From Aliivibrio sp. EL58 (GTDB lineage: Bacteria > Pseudomonadota > Gammaproteobacteria > Enterobacterales > Vibrionaceae): a DNA stretch of 64,000 bases. The DNA is taken from contig NZ_OMPC01000009.1 of the NCBI RefSeq assembly GCF_900312675.1, forward strand, positions 62,001 to 126,000, in the 5' to 3' direction. Positions 10,491 to 22,362 of this stretch are shown piece after piece (the first letter of the stretch is position 1; every line of letters starts with the position of its first letter). The notes below the pieces were generated by a model that was not told where the DNA came from, did no database searches, and was given only the letters and a program-made list of their open reading frames with translations. The position numbers were made by a program, and so were the translations under genes.

Positions 10491-10652
10491 ATACCAATCG
10501 TAGTAAATAACTGCTCATCCTAGCTAGTTAAAATGCTCGATAACTGCGTTGAAATTTTTGATTGTAGAATAACTACTTATCGAAAAATTTCGCCTTGTTC
10601 TCAATCATTTTTTCTGCGCTATTTCTGATCACTTACTTACTGTGATTGGTAT
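10491..10652. repeat. 162-bp MITE-like palindromic intergenic repeat
   Basis: The ends are inverted repeats: ATACCAATC at 10491 and its complement GATTGGTAT ending at 10652. Extended over 27 bases, 22 positions pair. An inner hairpin pairs GAAATTTTTG (10551-10560) with CGAAAAATTTC (10581-10591). There is no open frame. It matches my recollection of a dispersed ATACCAATC-ended repeat in Vibrio-family genomes; copy number cannot be judged from one window. It lies between the metG stop and its terminator, so it is transcribed with metG. Confidence 0.7.
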
Positions 10653-10663
10653 AACTTACAAAC

Positions 10664-10695
10664 AAAAATAGAGACCAAATGGTCTCTATTTTTTT
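10664..10695. terminator. Terminator between metG and pyrF
   Basis: A 13-bp stem AAAAATAGAGACC with GGTCTCTATTTTT, four-base AAAT loop, and T-tract on both strands. It serves convergent metG and pyrF. Confidence 0.88.
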
Positions 10696-10750
10696 ATCTA
10701 TTTTGTAGGTGATTACAAATTTAGAATCTTTCACCTATCAAATTACACAC

Positions 10751-11455
10751 TTATAAAACTGACGCTAAAGAAAGGTTAATCTCATTTAATACTTGCGATG
10801 GATTCTCAGCTTGTGTAATTGGGCGACCAATCACTAAATAATCAGAACCTGAAGTAATAGCATCTACTGGCGTCATAATACGTTTTTGATCACCTACAGC
10901 AGAACCTGCTGGACGAATGCCAGGAGTCACTAATTTAAATTCTTTACCTAGATCAGCTTTTAACATTGATGCTTCTTGTGCTGAACACACAACACCGTCT
11001 AAGCCACTATTCTTAGTCAATGCAGCAAGACGTTTCACTTGTTCTTGTGGTGCAATATCTAAACCAATGCCCGCTAAATCTTGTTGCTCCATACTTGTTA
11101 GTACTGTTACACCAATAAGTAATGGACGATCTTTACCATACGGTTCTAAAATCTCACGTGATGCGGTCATCATACGCTCACCGCCACTAGCATGAACGTT
11201 AACCATCCATACACCCATTTCAGCAGCCGCACGTACCGCTTTTGAACACGTATTCGGAATATCATGAAACTTTAAATCTAGAAAAACAGAAAAACCACGC
11301 TTATGAAGCTCTTTTACAAACTCAGGGCCAAATAAAGTAAACATCTCTTTACCTACTTTTAGTCGGCAAGAGCTAGGATCAATTTTATCAACAAATGCTA
11401 ATGCGTCTGCTTGATTGTCATAATCCAATGCCACAATCACCTTTTGGTCTTTCAT
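10751..11455 (-). CDS. pyrF: Orotidine 5'-phosphate decarboxylase
   Basis: A 234-residue TIM-barrel enzyme converting OMP to UMP, the last step of de novo pyrimidine synthesis. The catalytic DxKxxD signature is seen as [12 protein letters not shown] (near residues 59-70). LVTPGIRP and YLVIGRPIT are the phosphate-binding loops near 182 and 212. AGGAGA precedes the ATG. It follows lapAB on the same strand, but a terminator-like hairpin separates them. Confidence 0.96.
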   Translation of the reverse strand: MKDQKVIVALDYDNQADALAFVDKIDPSSCRLKVGKEMFTLFGPEFVKELHKRGFSVFLDLKFHDIPNTCSKAVRAAAEMGVWMVNVHASGGERMMTASREILEPYGKDRPLLIGVTVLTSMEQQDLAGIGLDIAPQEQVKRLAALTKNSGLDGVVCSAQEASMLKADLGKEFKLVTPGIRPAGSAVGDQKRIMTPVDAITSGSDYLVIGRPITQAENPSQVLNEINLSLASVL

Positions 11456-11493
11456 TTTCTCTCCTTGGGAAATTAATCTACTTACATTTTATT

Positions 11494-11522
11494 CAAAAAA
11501 AGAGGCACAAATTGCGCCTCTT
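11494..11522 (-). terminator. Intrinsic terminator after lapB
   Basis: AGAGGC(A)C and GCGCCTCT arms near 11501-11522, with seven T residues on the minus strand. It lies in the lapB-pyrF gap, so read-through into pyrF would be partial. Confidence 0.75.
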
Positions 11523-11524
11523 AA

Positions 11525-12694
11525 TTATTCACCATCTAAACCTTTAATAGGCTTAATAACGCCCCATCCTTTACAAGAAGGACATTGCCAAAATAATCGA
11601 TGTGCAGAAAAACCACACTTGGCACAGCGATAGTTTGGCTTCATTTTTAACTGTTCCCCTACCAAGTTTTGTAAACTTGCTAGGCTTGCTTTTGCTCGAC
11701 CATCTTCAGCTTCATCAACATGATAGCCCATCAGACGATAGAAGCCTTTCATTGTTGGGTTTTTAAGAAGCTGCTTAGTCATATAACCTTGTGCTAATGC
11801 CGTACCTTCATGCTTAGCTATTAAATTAGAAAGCATGAGTTCTGCACTTGCTCCAGCCCCTTTTGCAATCGCTTCTTTTAAGAAGTTAAGCAGTGAACCT
11901 TCTCTATCTAGATGTTCGTAACACTCAGCTAACAGCGGCAATGCTTCACTTATAAAGTCAATATCTTGATCTAGTACCGACTCTAACTGGCTTGCAGCGC
12001 CTTTATAATTTTCTTCTTCTATGAGTAATTTAGCCATCATAATTGATGCACGTACACATTGATTATCAACTGATAATGCTTTTTTTAAATTCTGCTTGGC
12101 TTTGTTTAGGTTACTCTCTGCAAGTTCCTGCATTGCTAATTCGCAGTAGTAGTGAGCAATATCAGGTTTTAGCTTTTTCTTACCCATTTTGACTAAACTG
12201 TTAGCAAAGATAATGGCTTGTTCCCATTCACGAGTTTGTTGATGAATAGCGACAAGTTGCAATAAAGCAGCTTCTCTATGATCGGGTTCATCAATCAATT
12301 GCTCAAATATTTTTTCAGCTCGATCGAGAATACCAGCAACCATATAATCTTTGGCTAATTGCTGTAGAGCGATATTACGTTGGTCTAACGTTAGGTTTGG
12401 ACGAGCAATGAGGTTTTGGTGAATTTTAATGGCTCGATCAACCTCTCCGCGACTTCTAAAAAGATTACCTAGCGCAAGGTGAGTATCAATCGTATCGCTA
12501 TCAACTTGGAGTAGTTCGATGAAGTGATCTACCGCTTTATCTGATTGGTCAGAAAGCAATAGATTCAAACCCGCCACATATTGACGTGACAGGTGATTAG
12601 TATCTCTTTGACGTTGTTGTCTCGCACTCCTATTACCCATATACCAGCCGTATCCTGCTGCAATAGGTAATAATAGGAATAGCAACTCTAACAT
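11525..12694 (-). CDS. lapB: Lipopolysaccharide assembly protein B (YciM)
   Basis: A 389-residue protein, the same length as E. coli LapB, which with FtsH controls LpxC turnover and so LPS amount. An N-terminal membrane helix (residues 1-18) precedes a long array of TPR-type helices (about 40-330). A C-terminal rubredoxin-like zinc site follows with CAKC and CPSC pairs (about 357-374). The lapA stop is only seven bases upstream, so they form a lapAB operon. Confidence 0.95.
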   Translation of the reverse strand: MLELLFLLLPIAAGYGWYMGNRSARQQRQRDTNHLSRQYVAGLNLLLSDQSDKAVDHFIELLQVDSDTIDTHLALGNLFRSRGEVDRAIKIHQNLIARPNLTLDQRNIALQQLAKDYMVAGILDRAEKIFEQLIDEPDHREAALLQLVAIHQQTREWEQAIIFANSLVKMGKKKLKPDIAHYYCELAMQELAESNLNKAKQNLKKALSVDNQCVRASIMMAKLLIEEENYKGAASQLESVLDQDIDFISEALPLLAECYEHLDREGSLLNFLKEAIAKGAGASAELMLSNLIAKHEGTALAQGYMTKQLLKNPTMKGFYRLMGYHVDEAEDGRAKASLASLQNLVGEQLKMKPNYRCAKCGFSAHRLFWQCPSCKGWGVIKPIKGLDGE

Positions 12695-12701
12695 TCAGCT
12701 A

Positions 12702-12986
12702 TTACCCTTTTGTTGAATCTAAACGTAATTTATCCAACTCAACCGTTTTCTTTTCAAGACGTTTACGTAAACGGCGTTGAGTCATACTTACTTTTAAATA
12801 CATACTTCCGCAAATCAACCAACCTAGGCCAAAACCAGTAGCAAAGAAAATACCAAGCAAAGTAGATAATTGGAAATCACCTTGAGCTAACAAGTAATTA
12901 AAATTCACAACAATCTGATTCTGTGCTCCCACGGCTAATGAGATCAAAAATAAAATAATCAATAAAACAGCAACAACAATTTTCAC
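12702..12986 (-). CDS. lapA: Lipopolysaccharide assembly protein A (YciS)
   Basis: A 94-residue inner-membrane protein with two hydrophobic helices (about 3-22 and 41-63) and a basic cytoplasmic coiled-coil tail. It has a DUF1049/LapA-family profile. Translation starts at GTG (12986) behind a strong GGAGG. It is paired with lapB in LPS homeostasis. Confidence 0.92.
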   Translation of the reverse strand: MKIVVAVLLIILFLISLAVGAQNQIVVNFNYLLAQGDFQLSTLLGIFFATGFGLGWLICGSMYLKVSMTQRRLRKRLEKKTVELDKLRLDSTKG

Positions 12987-13071
12987 TGGTATTTCCTCCA
13001 GTTAATGAATATCCAAAGTATCTTATTTTACAAATCTAAAGATACACCTAAACGCACTGAAAATGAACATA

Positions 13072-13103
13072 AAAAAACGGCATACTAAAAAGTATGCCGT
13101 TTT
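13072..13103 (-). terminator. Intrinsic terminator after ihfB
   Basis: Stem AAAACGGCATACT with AGTATGCCGTTTT, four-base loop, and T-run on the minus strand. Confidence 0.88.
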
Positions 13104-13119
13104 TATATGCCAATTCACA

Positions 13120-13401
13120 TTAGCTGAAATTCACACGTTCACGCAGTTCTTTACCTGGTTTAAAGTGAGGAACGAATTTACCGTCCAATTCAACTTTATC
13201 GCCAGTTTTTGGATTACGACCTAAACGAGGCTCTCGATAGTGTAGAGAAAAACTACCAAAACCACGAATCTCTATACGATCCCCGCCCTCTAGCGTTGTT
13301 GCCATCTGTTCAAGGATTTCCTTGACTGTATCTTCAACCTGCTTAGCAGAAAGTTGAGGCTTTTTACTACACAGTTGTTCAATCAGTTCAGATTTTGTCA
13401 T
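13120..13401 (-). CDS. ihfB: Integration host factor subunit beta
   Basis: A 93-residue DNA-bending protein that pairs with IhfA. The HU/IHF fold is clear: N-terminal helices, then [26 protein letters not shown], the beta arm carrying the RNP tip that intercalates into DNA. GGAGAGGTC lies before the ATG. It is directly downstream of rpsA, as in E. coli. Confidence 0.97.
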   Translation of the reverse strand: MTKSELIEQLCSKKPQLSAKQVEDTVKEILEQMATTLEGGDRIEIRGFGSFSLHYREPRLGRNPKTGDKVELDGKFVPHFKPGKELRERVNFS

Positions 13402-13424
13402 AAATGACCTCTCCTACGTTATCG

Positions 13425-13452
13425 AAAGAAAAGGGAGCATTACGCTCCCTTT
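13425..13452 (-). terminator. Intrinsic terminator after rpsA
   Basis: Stem AAAGGGAGC (13430-13438) with GCTCCCTTT (13444-13452) and a T-rich tract (TTTTCTTT) on the minus strand. It separates rpsA from ihfB. Confidence 0.78.
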
Positions 13453-13460
13453 AAATTTAC

Positions 13461-15134
13461 TTATTCGCCTTTAGCAGCTTTGAAAGCGTCAGCCATAGCG
13501 TTACCGAAACCACCGTCTTCAGACTTAGTGTTCAGTGAAGCCATTGCTTCTTGCTCGTCAGCTTCATCTTTAGCTTTGATAGATAGGTTAACTACGCGGT
13601 TCTTACGGTCTACACCAGTGAACTTCGCTTCAACGCTATCGCCAACGCTTAAGATTAGAGATGCATCTTCAACACGGTCACGAGAAAGCTCAGAAGTACG
13701 GATGTAACCTTCTACGCTGTCTGCAAGAGTGATTGTAGCGCCTTTAGCGTCAACAGCTGAAACAGTACCGTTTACTAGAGTACCTTTCTTGTTGTCTGCT
13801 AGGTAGTTGTTAAATGGGTCTTCTTCCATTTGTTTAACACCTAGAGAAATACGCTCACGTTCTGCATCTACTGCTAGAACTACAGCAGAGATTTCGTCGC
13901 CTTTCTTGTACTCACGTACCGCGTCTTCACCTGTAGCATTCCAAGAAATGTCAGATAGGTGAACTAGACCGTCGATGCCGCCGTCAAGACCGATGAAGAT
14001 ACCAAAGTCAGTGATAGATTTGATCTTACCAGTAACGTGGTCGCCTTTAGCTTGCGCTTCAGCGAATGTCTGCCATGGGTTAGCTTTACATTGCTTAAGA
14101 CCTAGAGAGATACGACGACGTTCTTCGTCAATCTCAAGAACCATAACCTCAACTTCGTCGCCTACATTAACAACTTTAGAAGGGTGGATGTTCTTGTTAG
14201 TCCAATCCATTTCAGAAACGTGTACTAGACCTTCAACGCCTTCTTCGATTTCAACGAAGCAGCCGTAGTCAGTTAGGTTAGTAACACGACCAGAAAGTTT
14301 GTGACCTTCTGGGTAACGCTTAGCGATAGCTACCCATGGATCTTCGCCAAGTTGCTTAAGACCTAGAGAAACACGAGTGCGCTCACGATCGAACTTAAGA
14401 ACTTTAACATTGATCTCGTCACCAACATTTACGATCTCAGATGGGTGCTTAACACGCTTCCAAGCCATATCTGTGATGTGTAGTAGACCGTCAACGCCAC
14501 CTAGATCAACGAATGCACCGTAGTCAGTAAGGTTCTTAACGATACCTTTAACTTCCATGCCTTCTTGTAGAGAAGCAAGTAACTCGTCACGCTCAACACT
14601 GTTTTCAGATTCGATAACAGCACGACGTGAAACAACAACGTTGTTACGCTTTTGGTCAAGTTTGATTACTTTGAACTCTAGCTCTTTGCCTTCAAGGTGC
14701 AGAGTGTCGCGTACTGGACGTACATCAACAAGAGAACCAGGTAGGAATGCACGGATACCGTTAAGTTCAACTGTGAAGCCGCCTTTAACTTTACCGTTGA
14801 TAACACCCATAACTGTTTCAGCATCTTCGTATGCTTTTTCAAGTTGGATCCAAGCTTCGTGACGCTTCGCTTTCTCACGAGAAAGTTGAGTTTCACCGAA
14901 ACCGTCTTCAACAGCGTCAAGAGCAACGTCTACTTCAGAACCAACTTCAACTTCAAGTTCGCCAGCAGCGTTCTTGAATTGTTCAGCAGGGATTGCTGCT
15001 TCAGACTTAAGGCCAGCGTCAACAAGAACGAAACCGTTCTCGATAGCTACTACAGTACCTTTAACGATGCTGCCTTGTTGGAATTCAGTTTCAGATAGAA
15101 ACTCTTCAAAGAGTTGAGCAAAAGATTCAGTCAT
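13461..15134 (-). CDS. rpsA: 30S ribosomal protein S1
   Basis: The ATG at 15134 ([12 protein letters not shown]) gives 557 residues, exactly the E. coli S1 length; the open frame runs five codons further upstream but that extension is not expected. Six S1/OB-fold RNA-binding repeats run through the protein, with recurring signatures such as [16 protein letters not shown] and [18 protein letters not shown]1 brings mRNA to the 30S subunit. No strong Shine-Dalgarno precedes the ATG, as is usual for rpsA; the leader instead holds GGA-loop hairpins (separate entry). Confidence 0.97.
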   Translation of the reverse strand: MTESFAQLFEEFLSETEFQQGSIVKGTVVAIENGFVLVDAGLKSEAAIPAEQFKNAAGELEVEVGSEVDVALDAVEDGFGETQLSREKAKRHEAWIQLEKAYEDAETVMGVINGKVKGGFTVELNGIRAFLPGSLVDVRPVRDTLHLEGKELEFKVIKLDQKRNNVVVSRRAVIESENSVERDELLASLQEGMEVKGIVKNLTDYGAFVDLGGVDGLLHITDMAWKRVKHPSEIVNVGDEINVKVLKFDRERTRVSLGLKQLGEDPWVAIAKRYPEGHKLSGRVTNLTDYGCFVEIEEGVEGLVHVSEMDWTNKNIHPSKVVNVGDEVEVMVLEIDEERRRISLGLKQCKANPWQTFAEAQAKGDHVTGKIKSITDFGIFIGLDGGIDGLVHLSDISWNATGEDAVREYKKGDEISAVVLAVDAERERISLGVKQMEEDPFNNYLADNKKGTLVNGTVSAVDAKGATITLADSVEGYIRTSELSRDRVEDASLILSVGDSVEAKFTGVDRKNRVVNLSIKAKDEADEQEAMASLNTKSEDGGFGNAMADAFKAAKGE

Positions 15135-15230
15135 TAATTTGATCTTCAATATTAAACGTCCATGGGTATCCTACCGCATGGGGTTGATAGTAAGGTTAGT
15201 TATCATCCTTGCAACTAACTAAGTTTTTAA
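15135..15230 (-). promoter_or_regulatory. rpsA leader with GGA-loop hairpins (putative S1 autoregulatory region)
   Basis: On the minus strand, GTTAGTT and AACTAAC (15219-15213 with 15201-15195) enclose an 11-base loop containing GGA. A second hairpin (15180-15161) closes GGTA/TACC on a GGA loop and extends through CATG arms with one bulge. E. coli and related rpsA leaders use hairpins with GGA in apical loops for SD-independent initiation and S1 feedback. That this leader works the same way is inferred. Confidence 0.6.
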
Positions 15231-15905
15231 TTATAGCTTAGATTCAATAAAAGCAATAGCTTGAGCAACCACTTCTTCAATATTCATTGACGTTGAATCT
15301 AATACTAAAGCGTCTTCAGCAGGACGTAATGGCGCGACAGCTCTATTGCGGTCTCGATCATCACGTTCTTGAATTTCGCCTAAAAGACGGTCAAATCTAA
15401 CATCTAACCCCTTCTGTTGCAACTGCTTCATTCGGCGATTCGCTCGTTCTTCAGCACTTGCATCTAAAAATATCTTAACTTCTGCGCCCGTAAATACAAC
15501 AGTTCCCATATCTCGGCCATCAGCAACAAGGCCAGGAGCCGAAGCAAAGGCTCTTTGGCGACGCAATAAAGCTTCACGAACCTGTGGTAATGCCGCGACT
15601 TTTGAAGCCGCCATTCCGGTCTCTTCTTTACGAAGTTCAGAAGACACATCTTCGCCTTCTAAGATGACTTTTACTAAATCACCTTCGGCCTTAAATTGTA
15701 CGTCTAGATTTGCAGCCAGCGGAACAAGTGCGTCTTCTGAATCTAAATCAACGCCATGGTGGATTGCAGCTAATGCTAACACGCGATAAATCGCACCAGA
15801 ATCTAATAAGTTATAACCTAGCTTTTCTGCAAGTAACATGCACAGTGTGCCTTTACCTGCTCCACTTGGACCATCAACAGTAACGACTGGTGAATGAGTT
15901 GTCAT
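15231..15905 (-). CDS. cmk: Cytidylate kinase
   Basis: A 224-residue kinase that phosphorylates CMP and dCMP. The P-loop is [13 protein letters not shown] (near residues 10-22), LLDSGAIYR is the NMP-binding start, and [12 protein letters not shown] is the substrate loop near 125. The ATG at 15905 is chosen because GGAG sits six bases upstream; an in-frame TTG at 15917 overlaps that Shine-Dalgarno. Upstream of rpsA, as in E. coli. Confidence 0.95.
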   Translation of the reverse strand: MTTHSPVVTVDGPSGAGKGTLCMLLAEKLGYNLLDSGAIYRVLALAAIHHGVDLDSEDALVPLAANLDVQFKAEGDLVKVILEGEDVSSELRKEETGMAASKVAALPQVREALLRRQRAFASAPGLVADGRDMGTVVFTGAEVKIFLDASAEERANRRMKQLQQKGLDVRFDRLLGEIQERDDRDRNRAVAPLRPAEDALVLDSTSMNIEEVVAQAIAFIESKL

Positions 15906-15993
15906 GGAGTTCTCCAATTATTTATTGTGATTGGTTTCTACGAGCGCATTATACCCAAGTCAGATTATTTATATACTCTAGATAGCCAAAAAC

Positions 15994-16026
15994 TAAAAAA
16001 GCCCTGTATCTTTTTATACAGGGCTT
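15994..16026 (-). terminator. Intrinsic terminator after aroA
   Basis: Stem AAGCCCTGTAT with ATACAGGGCTT, five- to six-base loop, and T-run on the minus strand, in the aroA-cmk gap. Confidence 0.82.
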
Positions 16027-16064
16027 ATGTCAATAAAATCGTACTCTTACTTGTAAATCAAAAA

Positions 16065-17345
16065 TTACACACTTAACTCTTTTAATTTATCAAAATAATC
16101 AGGGAACGTTTTTGATGTACAACCAGGATCATTAATCGTCACTGGTGTGTCACTCAATGCTACGAGTGAAAAACACATCGCCATACGGTGATCATCATAA
16201 GTATCAATTGCTGTATGCTTTAATGATGTCGGTGGCGTTATCGTAATGTAATCCTCACCTTCTTCGACTTCTGCTCCCACTTTTCTTAATTCTGTCGCCA
16301 TCGCCGCTAAGCGATCAGTTTCTTTTACACGCCAGTTATATACATTGCGAATAGAGGTCGTGCCCTCTGCGAATAACGCTGCAGTCGCTATTGTCATCGC
16401 GGCATCAGGAATATGATTAAAATCCATATCAACGGCTTTTAACTCACCTTTGCGGGCAATAACATAATCATCCCCCCATTCAATGTCAGCACCCATAGCC
16501 GCTAACGCATCAGCAAACTGAACATCGCCTTGAATGCTTTTTTTGCCAATTCCCGTGACTTTAACTGAACCACCTTTAATGGCTGCCGCCGCTAAGAAAT
16601 AAGACGCTGACGATGCATCACCTTCAACAAGAAAGTCACCCGGTGCAACATACGTTTGATTAGCAGGAACAACAAAGGTTTGATAGTTTTTGTTATCAAT
16701 CTTAACTCCAAACGTTGCCATGATATCTAAGGTAATATCGATGTATGGTTTAGAGACTAAATCACCCACAATATTAATTGTCGTATCTTGATTTGATAAT
16801 GGTGCCGCCATTAAAAAAGCCGTTAAAAATTGACTTGAGATAGAACCATCGATTTCTACCGTTCCGCCTTTTAAGCCAGTTCCTTTAATTTTTAATGGTG
16901 GATAGTTTTCATTTTCTAAATATTCGACATCAGCACCAGCCGCTTTTAATGCGGAAACTAAATGACCAATAGGACGCTCTTTCATACGAGGTTCGCCAGT
17001 AAGAACAAACTCACCCTTGCCTAGACATAATGCAGCCGCTAATGGTCGCATTGCTGTTCCTGCATTACCAAGAAATAGCTCCAAAGCTTCAGTTGGCTCA
17101 AAAGCATGACCTAAGCCAATAACTTCACAAACTGTTTTATCTTCGGATAAATTATATTCCACACCTAATGACTTTAGTGCATTGAGCATATGACGAATAT
17201 CATCACTATCAAGTAGATTAGTAAGTGTTGTTTTCCCTGAAGCCAATGCAGCAAGTAATAATGCTCGATTTGAAACACTTTTTGAGCCAGGTAGATTTAT
17301 TTGACCATCAATTTTTGAAATTGGTTGAAGAGTTAAGCTTTCCAT
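16065..17345 (-). CDS. aroA: 3-phosphoshikimate 1-carboxyvinyltransferase (EPSP synthase)
   Basis: The ATG at 17345 ([20 protein letters not shown]) gives 426 residues, against 427 in E. coli; eight extra upstream codons are open but not homologous. The enzyme joins PEP to shikimate-3-phosphate in chorismate synthesis. The [18 protein letters not shown] loop (residues 20-37), [11 protein letters not shown] (near 95) and the KETDR motif (near 340) are class I EPSP synthase features. Gly in GNAGTA fits the herbicide-sensitive class. Confidence 0.97.
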   Translation of the reverse strand: MESLTLQPISKIDGQINLPGSKSVSNRALLLAALASGKTTLTNLLDSDDIRHMLNALKSLGVEYNLSEDKTVCEVIGLGHAFEPTEALELFLGNAGTAMRPLAAALCLGKGEFVLTGEPRMKERPIGHLVSALKAAGADVEYLENENYPPLKIKGTGLKGGTVEIDGSISSQFLTAFLMAAPLSNQDTTINIVGDLVSKPYIDITLDIMATFGVKIDNKNYQTFVVPANQTYVAPGDFLVEGDASSASYFLAAAAIKGGSVKVTGIGKKSIQGDVQFADALAAMGADIEWGDDYVIARKGELKAVDMDFNHIPDAAMTIATAALFAEGTTSIRNVYNWRVKETDRLAAMATELRKVGAEVEEGEDYITITPPTSLKHTAIDTYDDHRMAMCFSLVALSDTPVTINDPGCTSKTFPDYFDKLKELSV

Positions 17346-17542
17346 GTTTATGTAAAAATTCCTATACAAATAAATAATAATGCTACGCTCGGTATTTCAC
17401 CTCATGATTGCATAGCTGTTTCAGCTTTCATTGTTATTTTTTGTTATTCTTCATACTTTCAGAGTAACGAAAACCAAAGCGTTGTACCAGAGGCAATGTC
17501 GTCTCTTTACTTAAAAATAATGAATACTTATTTCTTTTGCTT

Positions 17543-18253
17543 ATGACTATCTATTTGCCCCAACTTGATTCAAATGAAACAAGCCCTTTCCCTGCCATCG
17601 AAAGTGCATTAAATGATCCTGATGGATTGCTTGCAATGGGGGGAGACTTATCTTCAGTTCGTCTACTCAATGCTTACCAACATGGTATTTTCCCTTGGTA
17701 TAGTTCTGGTGATCCTATTTTATGGTGGAGCCCAAGTATTCGAGGTGTTTTTTTACCGACTCAATTTTCACCATCGAAGAGTTTAAGAAAGTTTTTTAGA
17801 AAATCGAACTATGAAGTCACCATAAACAAATCAACAGATCAAGTGATTGAACTTTGTGCATCCACTAGGAGTGCAGAAGAGACGTGGATCATGCCTGAAA
17901 TGATTCACGCCTATAAGCAGCTCGCAACATTGGGGATTTGTCATTCTGTTGAAGTCTGGTGCAATAATGAACTTGTTGGTGGGCTGTATGGTCTCCAAAT
18001 CGGCCAAGTATTTTGTGGTGAGTCTATGTTTTCATTACAGACAAACGCTTCTAAGATTGCCTTATGGCTATTTTGCGAACACTTTGTTAACTCTGGAGGG
18101 AAATTAATCGACTGCCAAATGATGAACCCTCACCTTGAAAGTCTAGGAGCAGTAGAAATGAAACGATCTGACTTTAAGGTCACACTGGACAAACTTGTAA
18201 ATACTCACGTCGCATCAAATTGCTATCTACCACAATTATTAGGGGGTAAATAA
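17543..18253 (+). CDS. aat: Leucyl/phenylalanyl-tRNA--protein transferase
   Basis: A 236-residue enzyme that adds Leu or Phe from tRNA to proteins with N-terminal Arg or Lys, making N-degrons. Typical motifs: GLLAMGGDLS, YQHGIFPWY, PILWWSPSIRGVF and GGLYGLQIGQVFCGESMFS. The ATG at 17543 is chosen (MTIYLPQLD); an in-frame TTG two codons earlier is unlikely. bpt starts six bases after its stop, so the two transferases form an operon. Confidence 0.96.
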   Translation: MTIYLPQLDSNETSPFPAIESALNDPDGLLAMGGDLSSVRLLNAYQHGIFPWYSSGDPILWWSPSIRGVFLPTQFSPSKSLRKFFRKSNYEVTINKSTDQVIELCASTRSAEETWIMPEMIHAYKQLATLGICHSVEVWCNNELVGGLYGLQIGQVFCGESMFSLQTNASKIALWLFCEHFVNSGGKLIDCQMMNPHLESLGAVEMKRSDFKVTLDKLVNTHVASNCYLPQLLGGK

Positions 18254-18258
18254 TCACC

Positions 18259-19259
<1,001 letters not shown>

Positions 19260-19300
19260 TTTGTCATTTTTAGCAAATTAGTTTGCTATAAATAATAATA

Positions 19301-19327
19301 AAAAAACCCAGTCAATGACTGGGTTTT
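19301..19327. terminator. Shared terminator between infA and clpA
   Basis: AAAAAACCCAGTCA pairs with TGACTGGGTTTTTT. A- and T-tracts flank the stem, so it can end both convergent genes. Confidence 0.88.
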
Positions 19328-19349
19328 TTATTATTTAAACATTAATCAA

Positions 19350-21605
19350 TTAATGTACCGCTTCTGCTTCACTGGTAAACTCAAAGGCAAGCTCTCCGCC
19401 TTTATTCAGTTTAACTCGAACCGTACCACCATTAACTAACTCACCAAATAACAATTCATTTGCCATTGGTTTTTTCAGGTTTTCTTGAATAACTCGAGCC
19501 ATTGGGCGTGCACCCATTGCTTTATCATAGCCTTTCTCTGCAAGCCATTCTTTCGCTTCTTTTGATACTTCCATTGAAACACCGCGAGCATCCAACTGCA
19601 CTTGCAATTCAACAATGAACTTCTCAACAACAAGAGATATCACATCTTTGCTTAAATGCTCGAACCAAATAATGTTATCTAAACGGTTTCTAAATTCAGG
19701 CGTAAAGATTTTTTTAATCGCCGCCATTGCATCAGTACTATGATCTTGTTGAATAAGACCAATCGATTTCTTCACCGTTTCTTGAACCCCAGCATTGGTT
19801 GTCATAACAAAAACCACATTACGGAAATCTGCTTTACGACCATTATTATCAGTCAGCGTACCATTATCCATAATTTGAAGTAGTAAGTTAAAAACATCTG
19901 GATGCGCTTTTTCTAGTTCATCAAGTAAAACCACTGAATGAGGGTGTTTAATAACTGCATCTGTTAGTAGGCCACCTTGTTCATAGCCAACATAGCCAGG
20001 AGGAGCACCGATCAAACGACTTACTGTATGACGCTCACCATATTCAGACATATCAAAACGAAGAAGCTCAATACCAAGAGCTTTTGCTAATTGAACCGTT
20101 ACTTCTGTTTTACCAACCCCTGTAGGTCCAGCAAACAAGAATGAACCAACTGGTTTATTATCCGCACCTAAACCTGCTCTACTCAGCTTAATAGCTTCAC
20201 ATAACACATCAATGCCTTGGTCTTGCCCAAACACTAACATTTTAAGCTTCGCATCCAGTTTCTTCAGTACATCTTTATCACTAGAAGATACTGATTTTTC
20301 AGGGATCCTTGCCATCTTAGCCACCATCGACTCAATATCTGCAACATTGATGGTTTTCTTTCGACGACTAGCAGGCATTAAACGACAGCGAGCTCCAGCC
20401 TCATCAATTACATCAATCGCTTTATCTGGTAGATGACGTTCATTAATATACTTAGCAGACAGCTCTACCGCCGCTCGTAGCGCTTTATTGGTATAACGAA
20501 CTTCATGATGCTCTTCGTATTTACTCTTAAGACCAATAAGGATCTTAGTAGTGTCATCCAATGATGGTTCTAAAATATCAATTTTTTGGAAACGACGAGC
20601 CAATGCACGCTCTTTTTCAAAAATAGTGCTGTGCTCTTGATAAGTCGTCGAGCCAATGCAACGCAACTTACCACTACTTAATAACGGCTTAATTAAGTTA
20701 GCGGCATCCACTTGTCCGCCTGACGCCGCACCCGCACCGATAATCGTATGAATTTCATCAATGAATAATACCGCATGTTCTTCATTTTCAAGCTGTTTTA
20801 AGATGGCTTTAAAGCGTTTCTCAAAGTCACCACGATACTTAGTTCCTGCAAGCAATGAACCTATATCTAATGAATAAATAATGCAGTCTTTAATTACATC
20901 AGGAACTTGCCCCTCAACAATGCGCCAAGCCAGCCCTTCAGCAATGGCCGTTTTACCAACGCCCGCTTCACCAACAAGTAGTGGGTTATTTTTACGACGA
21001 CGGCATAGCACTTGAATTGTGCGTTCAAGCTCTTGATCACGTCCAATAAGAGGATCAATCCCCCCATTTTTAGCTACTTGATTTAAGTTAGTAGCAAAAC
21101 TTTCTAACTGATCTTCGGAATTAGCTTCGACTGCTGTTTCGACATTATTTGAATTGCTATTTTCATCTCCGTGCTCTGGAGCACCGTGAGAGATAAAATT
21201 AACAATATCTAATCGGCTAATGTCATTCTTTTTAAGGAGGTATGCGGCATGCGATTCTTGCTCACTAAAAATAGCGACAAGAACATTTGCACCAGTGACT
21301 TCACTGCGACCTGATGATTGAACATGAAAAACAGCTCGCTGAAGAACACGTTGAAAGCTTAACGTAGGCTGAGTTTCACGACTTTCATCATCAACAGGAA
21401 TCAACGGCGTCGTTTGTGTAATGAATTCATCAATTTCAGTTGCCAATGCCTTTAAATCGGTATGGCAAGCTAAAAGAGCTTCGTGAGCAGATGGGTTCTC
21501 TAATAGAGCAAATAACAAATGCTCTACTGTCATGAATTCATGACGCTTTTCTCGTGCACGAGCAAACGCGCTGTTTAAACTCGCTTCTAATTCTTTATTT
21601 AGCAT
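19350..21605 (-). CDS. clpA: ATP-dependent Clp protease ATP-binding subunit ClpA
   Basis: A 751-residue AAA+ unfoldase that feeds substrates to ClpP. The Clp-N double repeat spans about 1-145. D1 has Walker [14 protein letters not shown] and Walker [10 protein letters not shown]2 has [13 protein letters not shown] and LLDELEKAH, followed by the C-terminal D2-small domain. The ATG at 21605 ([17 protein letters not shown]) sits behind GGGAGG; the frame extends seven codons upstream through that site. clpS is 42 bases upstream, so they are co-transcribed. Confidence 0.97.
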   Translation of the reverse strand: MLNKELEASLNSAFARAREKRHEFMTVEHLLFALLENPSAHEALLACHTDLKALATEIDEFITQTTPLIPVDDESRETQPTLSFQRVLQRAVFHVQSSGRSEVTGANVLVAIFSEQESHAAYLLKKNDISRLDIVNFISHGAPEHGDENSNSNNVETAVEANSEDQLESFATNLNQVAKNGGIDPLIGRDQELERTIQVLCRRRKNNPLLVGEAGVGKTAIAEGLAWRIVEGQVPDVIKDCIIYSLDIGSLLAGTKYRGDFEKRFKAILKQLENEEHAVLFIDEIHTIIGAGAASGGQVDAANLIKPLLSSGKLRCIGSTTYQEHSTIFEKERALARRFQKIDILEPSLDDTTKILIGLKSKYEEHHEVRYTNKALRAAVELSAKYINERHLPDKAIDVIDEAGARCRLMPASRRKKTINVADIESMVAKMARIPEKSVSSSDKDVLKKLDAKLKMLVFGQDQGIDVLCEAIKLSRAGLGADNKPVGSFLFAGPTGVGKTEVTVQLAKALGIELLRFDMSEYGERHTVSRLIGAPPGYVGYEQGGLLTDAVIKHPHSVVLLDELEKAHPDVFNLLLQIMDNGTLTDNNGRKADFRNVVFVMTTNAGVQETVKKSIGLIQQDHSTDAMAAIKKIFTPEFRNRLDNIIWFEHLSKDVISLVVEKFIVELQVQLDARGVSMEVSKEAKEWLAEKGYDKAMGARPMARVIQENLKKPMANELLFGELVNGGTVRVKLNKGGELAFEFTSEAEAVH

Positions 21606-21647
21606 AGGAACCTCCCAAAACACCAAAATATGGTGTAACGAACAAAC

Positions 21648-21968
21648 TTACGCTTGTTCCATTGTACACAGCAGTGGGTGCTCATTATCACGCGAATACG
21701 TATTGACTTGCGCAACTTTAGTTTCTGCAACTTCAGCAGTGAAAACCCCACATACTGCTTTCCCTTCATAATGCACTGTTAGCATTAATTGTGTTGCTTT
21801 TTCCAAATCCATGGAAAAAAATTTATCTAAAACTTCGACAACAAACTCCATTGGAGTGTAATCATCATTATTTAAAACCACCTTATACATTGGTGGTGGT
21901 TTTAACCCAGTTTTCTCCAATTCCAATACATCTGAATCAGGAGAAATCCATTCATATGGTTTGCTCAT
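21648..21968 (-). CDS. clpS: ATP-dependent Clp protease adaptor ClpS
   Basis: A 106-residue adaptor that binds N-terminal Leu, Phe, Tyr and Trp and hands substrates to ClpA. The core [24 protein letters not shown] contains the NDDYTPM pocket motif (near residues 33-43). The flexible N-terminal extension is of usual length. It pairs functionally with Aat and Bpt, encoded 3 kb away. Confidence 0.97.
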   Translation of the reverse strand: MSKPYEWISPDSDVLELEKTGLKPPPMYKVVLNNDDYTPMEFVVEVLDKFFSMDLEKATQLMLTVHYEGKAVCGVFTAEVAETKVAQVNTYSRDNEHPLLCTMEQA

Positions 21969-22210
21969 GTCGCCAACTGATTAGTTAAATAACATTCCCA
22001 GATACCTTTTAGTATCCCCTTATTATTCAGCCTAATCCAGACCGGTAACGACATCAAACAAAAGATGTCATTTTCATGTCTTTATCACTTATTTTTTACT
22101 TAATCGAATACAAAATCGACGATACAAACTAAAGGATAGTGCGTTTTTTTTGTTATCACCAACTTATTTATCAATCTGATATTACTGATAATAATGTTAA
22201 TCTCAGATGT

Positions 22211-22226
22211 GATATAATGCGTGAAT
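22211..22226 (+). promoter_or_regulatory. Candidate extended -10 promoter for cspD
   Basis: TGATATAAT (22210-22218) is a consensus extended -10 with a poor -35. It would give a leader of about 137 bases holding a TCAATTAA/TTAATTGA hairpin (22296-22319). The rest of the 394-base clpS-cspD gap shows nothing coding. Confidence 0.45.
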
Positions 22227-22362
22227 GTTACAAAAGTAAATAAATTGTACTTGACTCCCTCTTTAGATTTAATAGAGTGTAGTAATTAGTGGTTATCAAT
22301 TAATCAGATTTTTAATTGATGAACATTATGCTAGGTAAATTAAATGCAGAAGGATGTATAGC

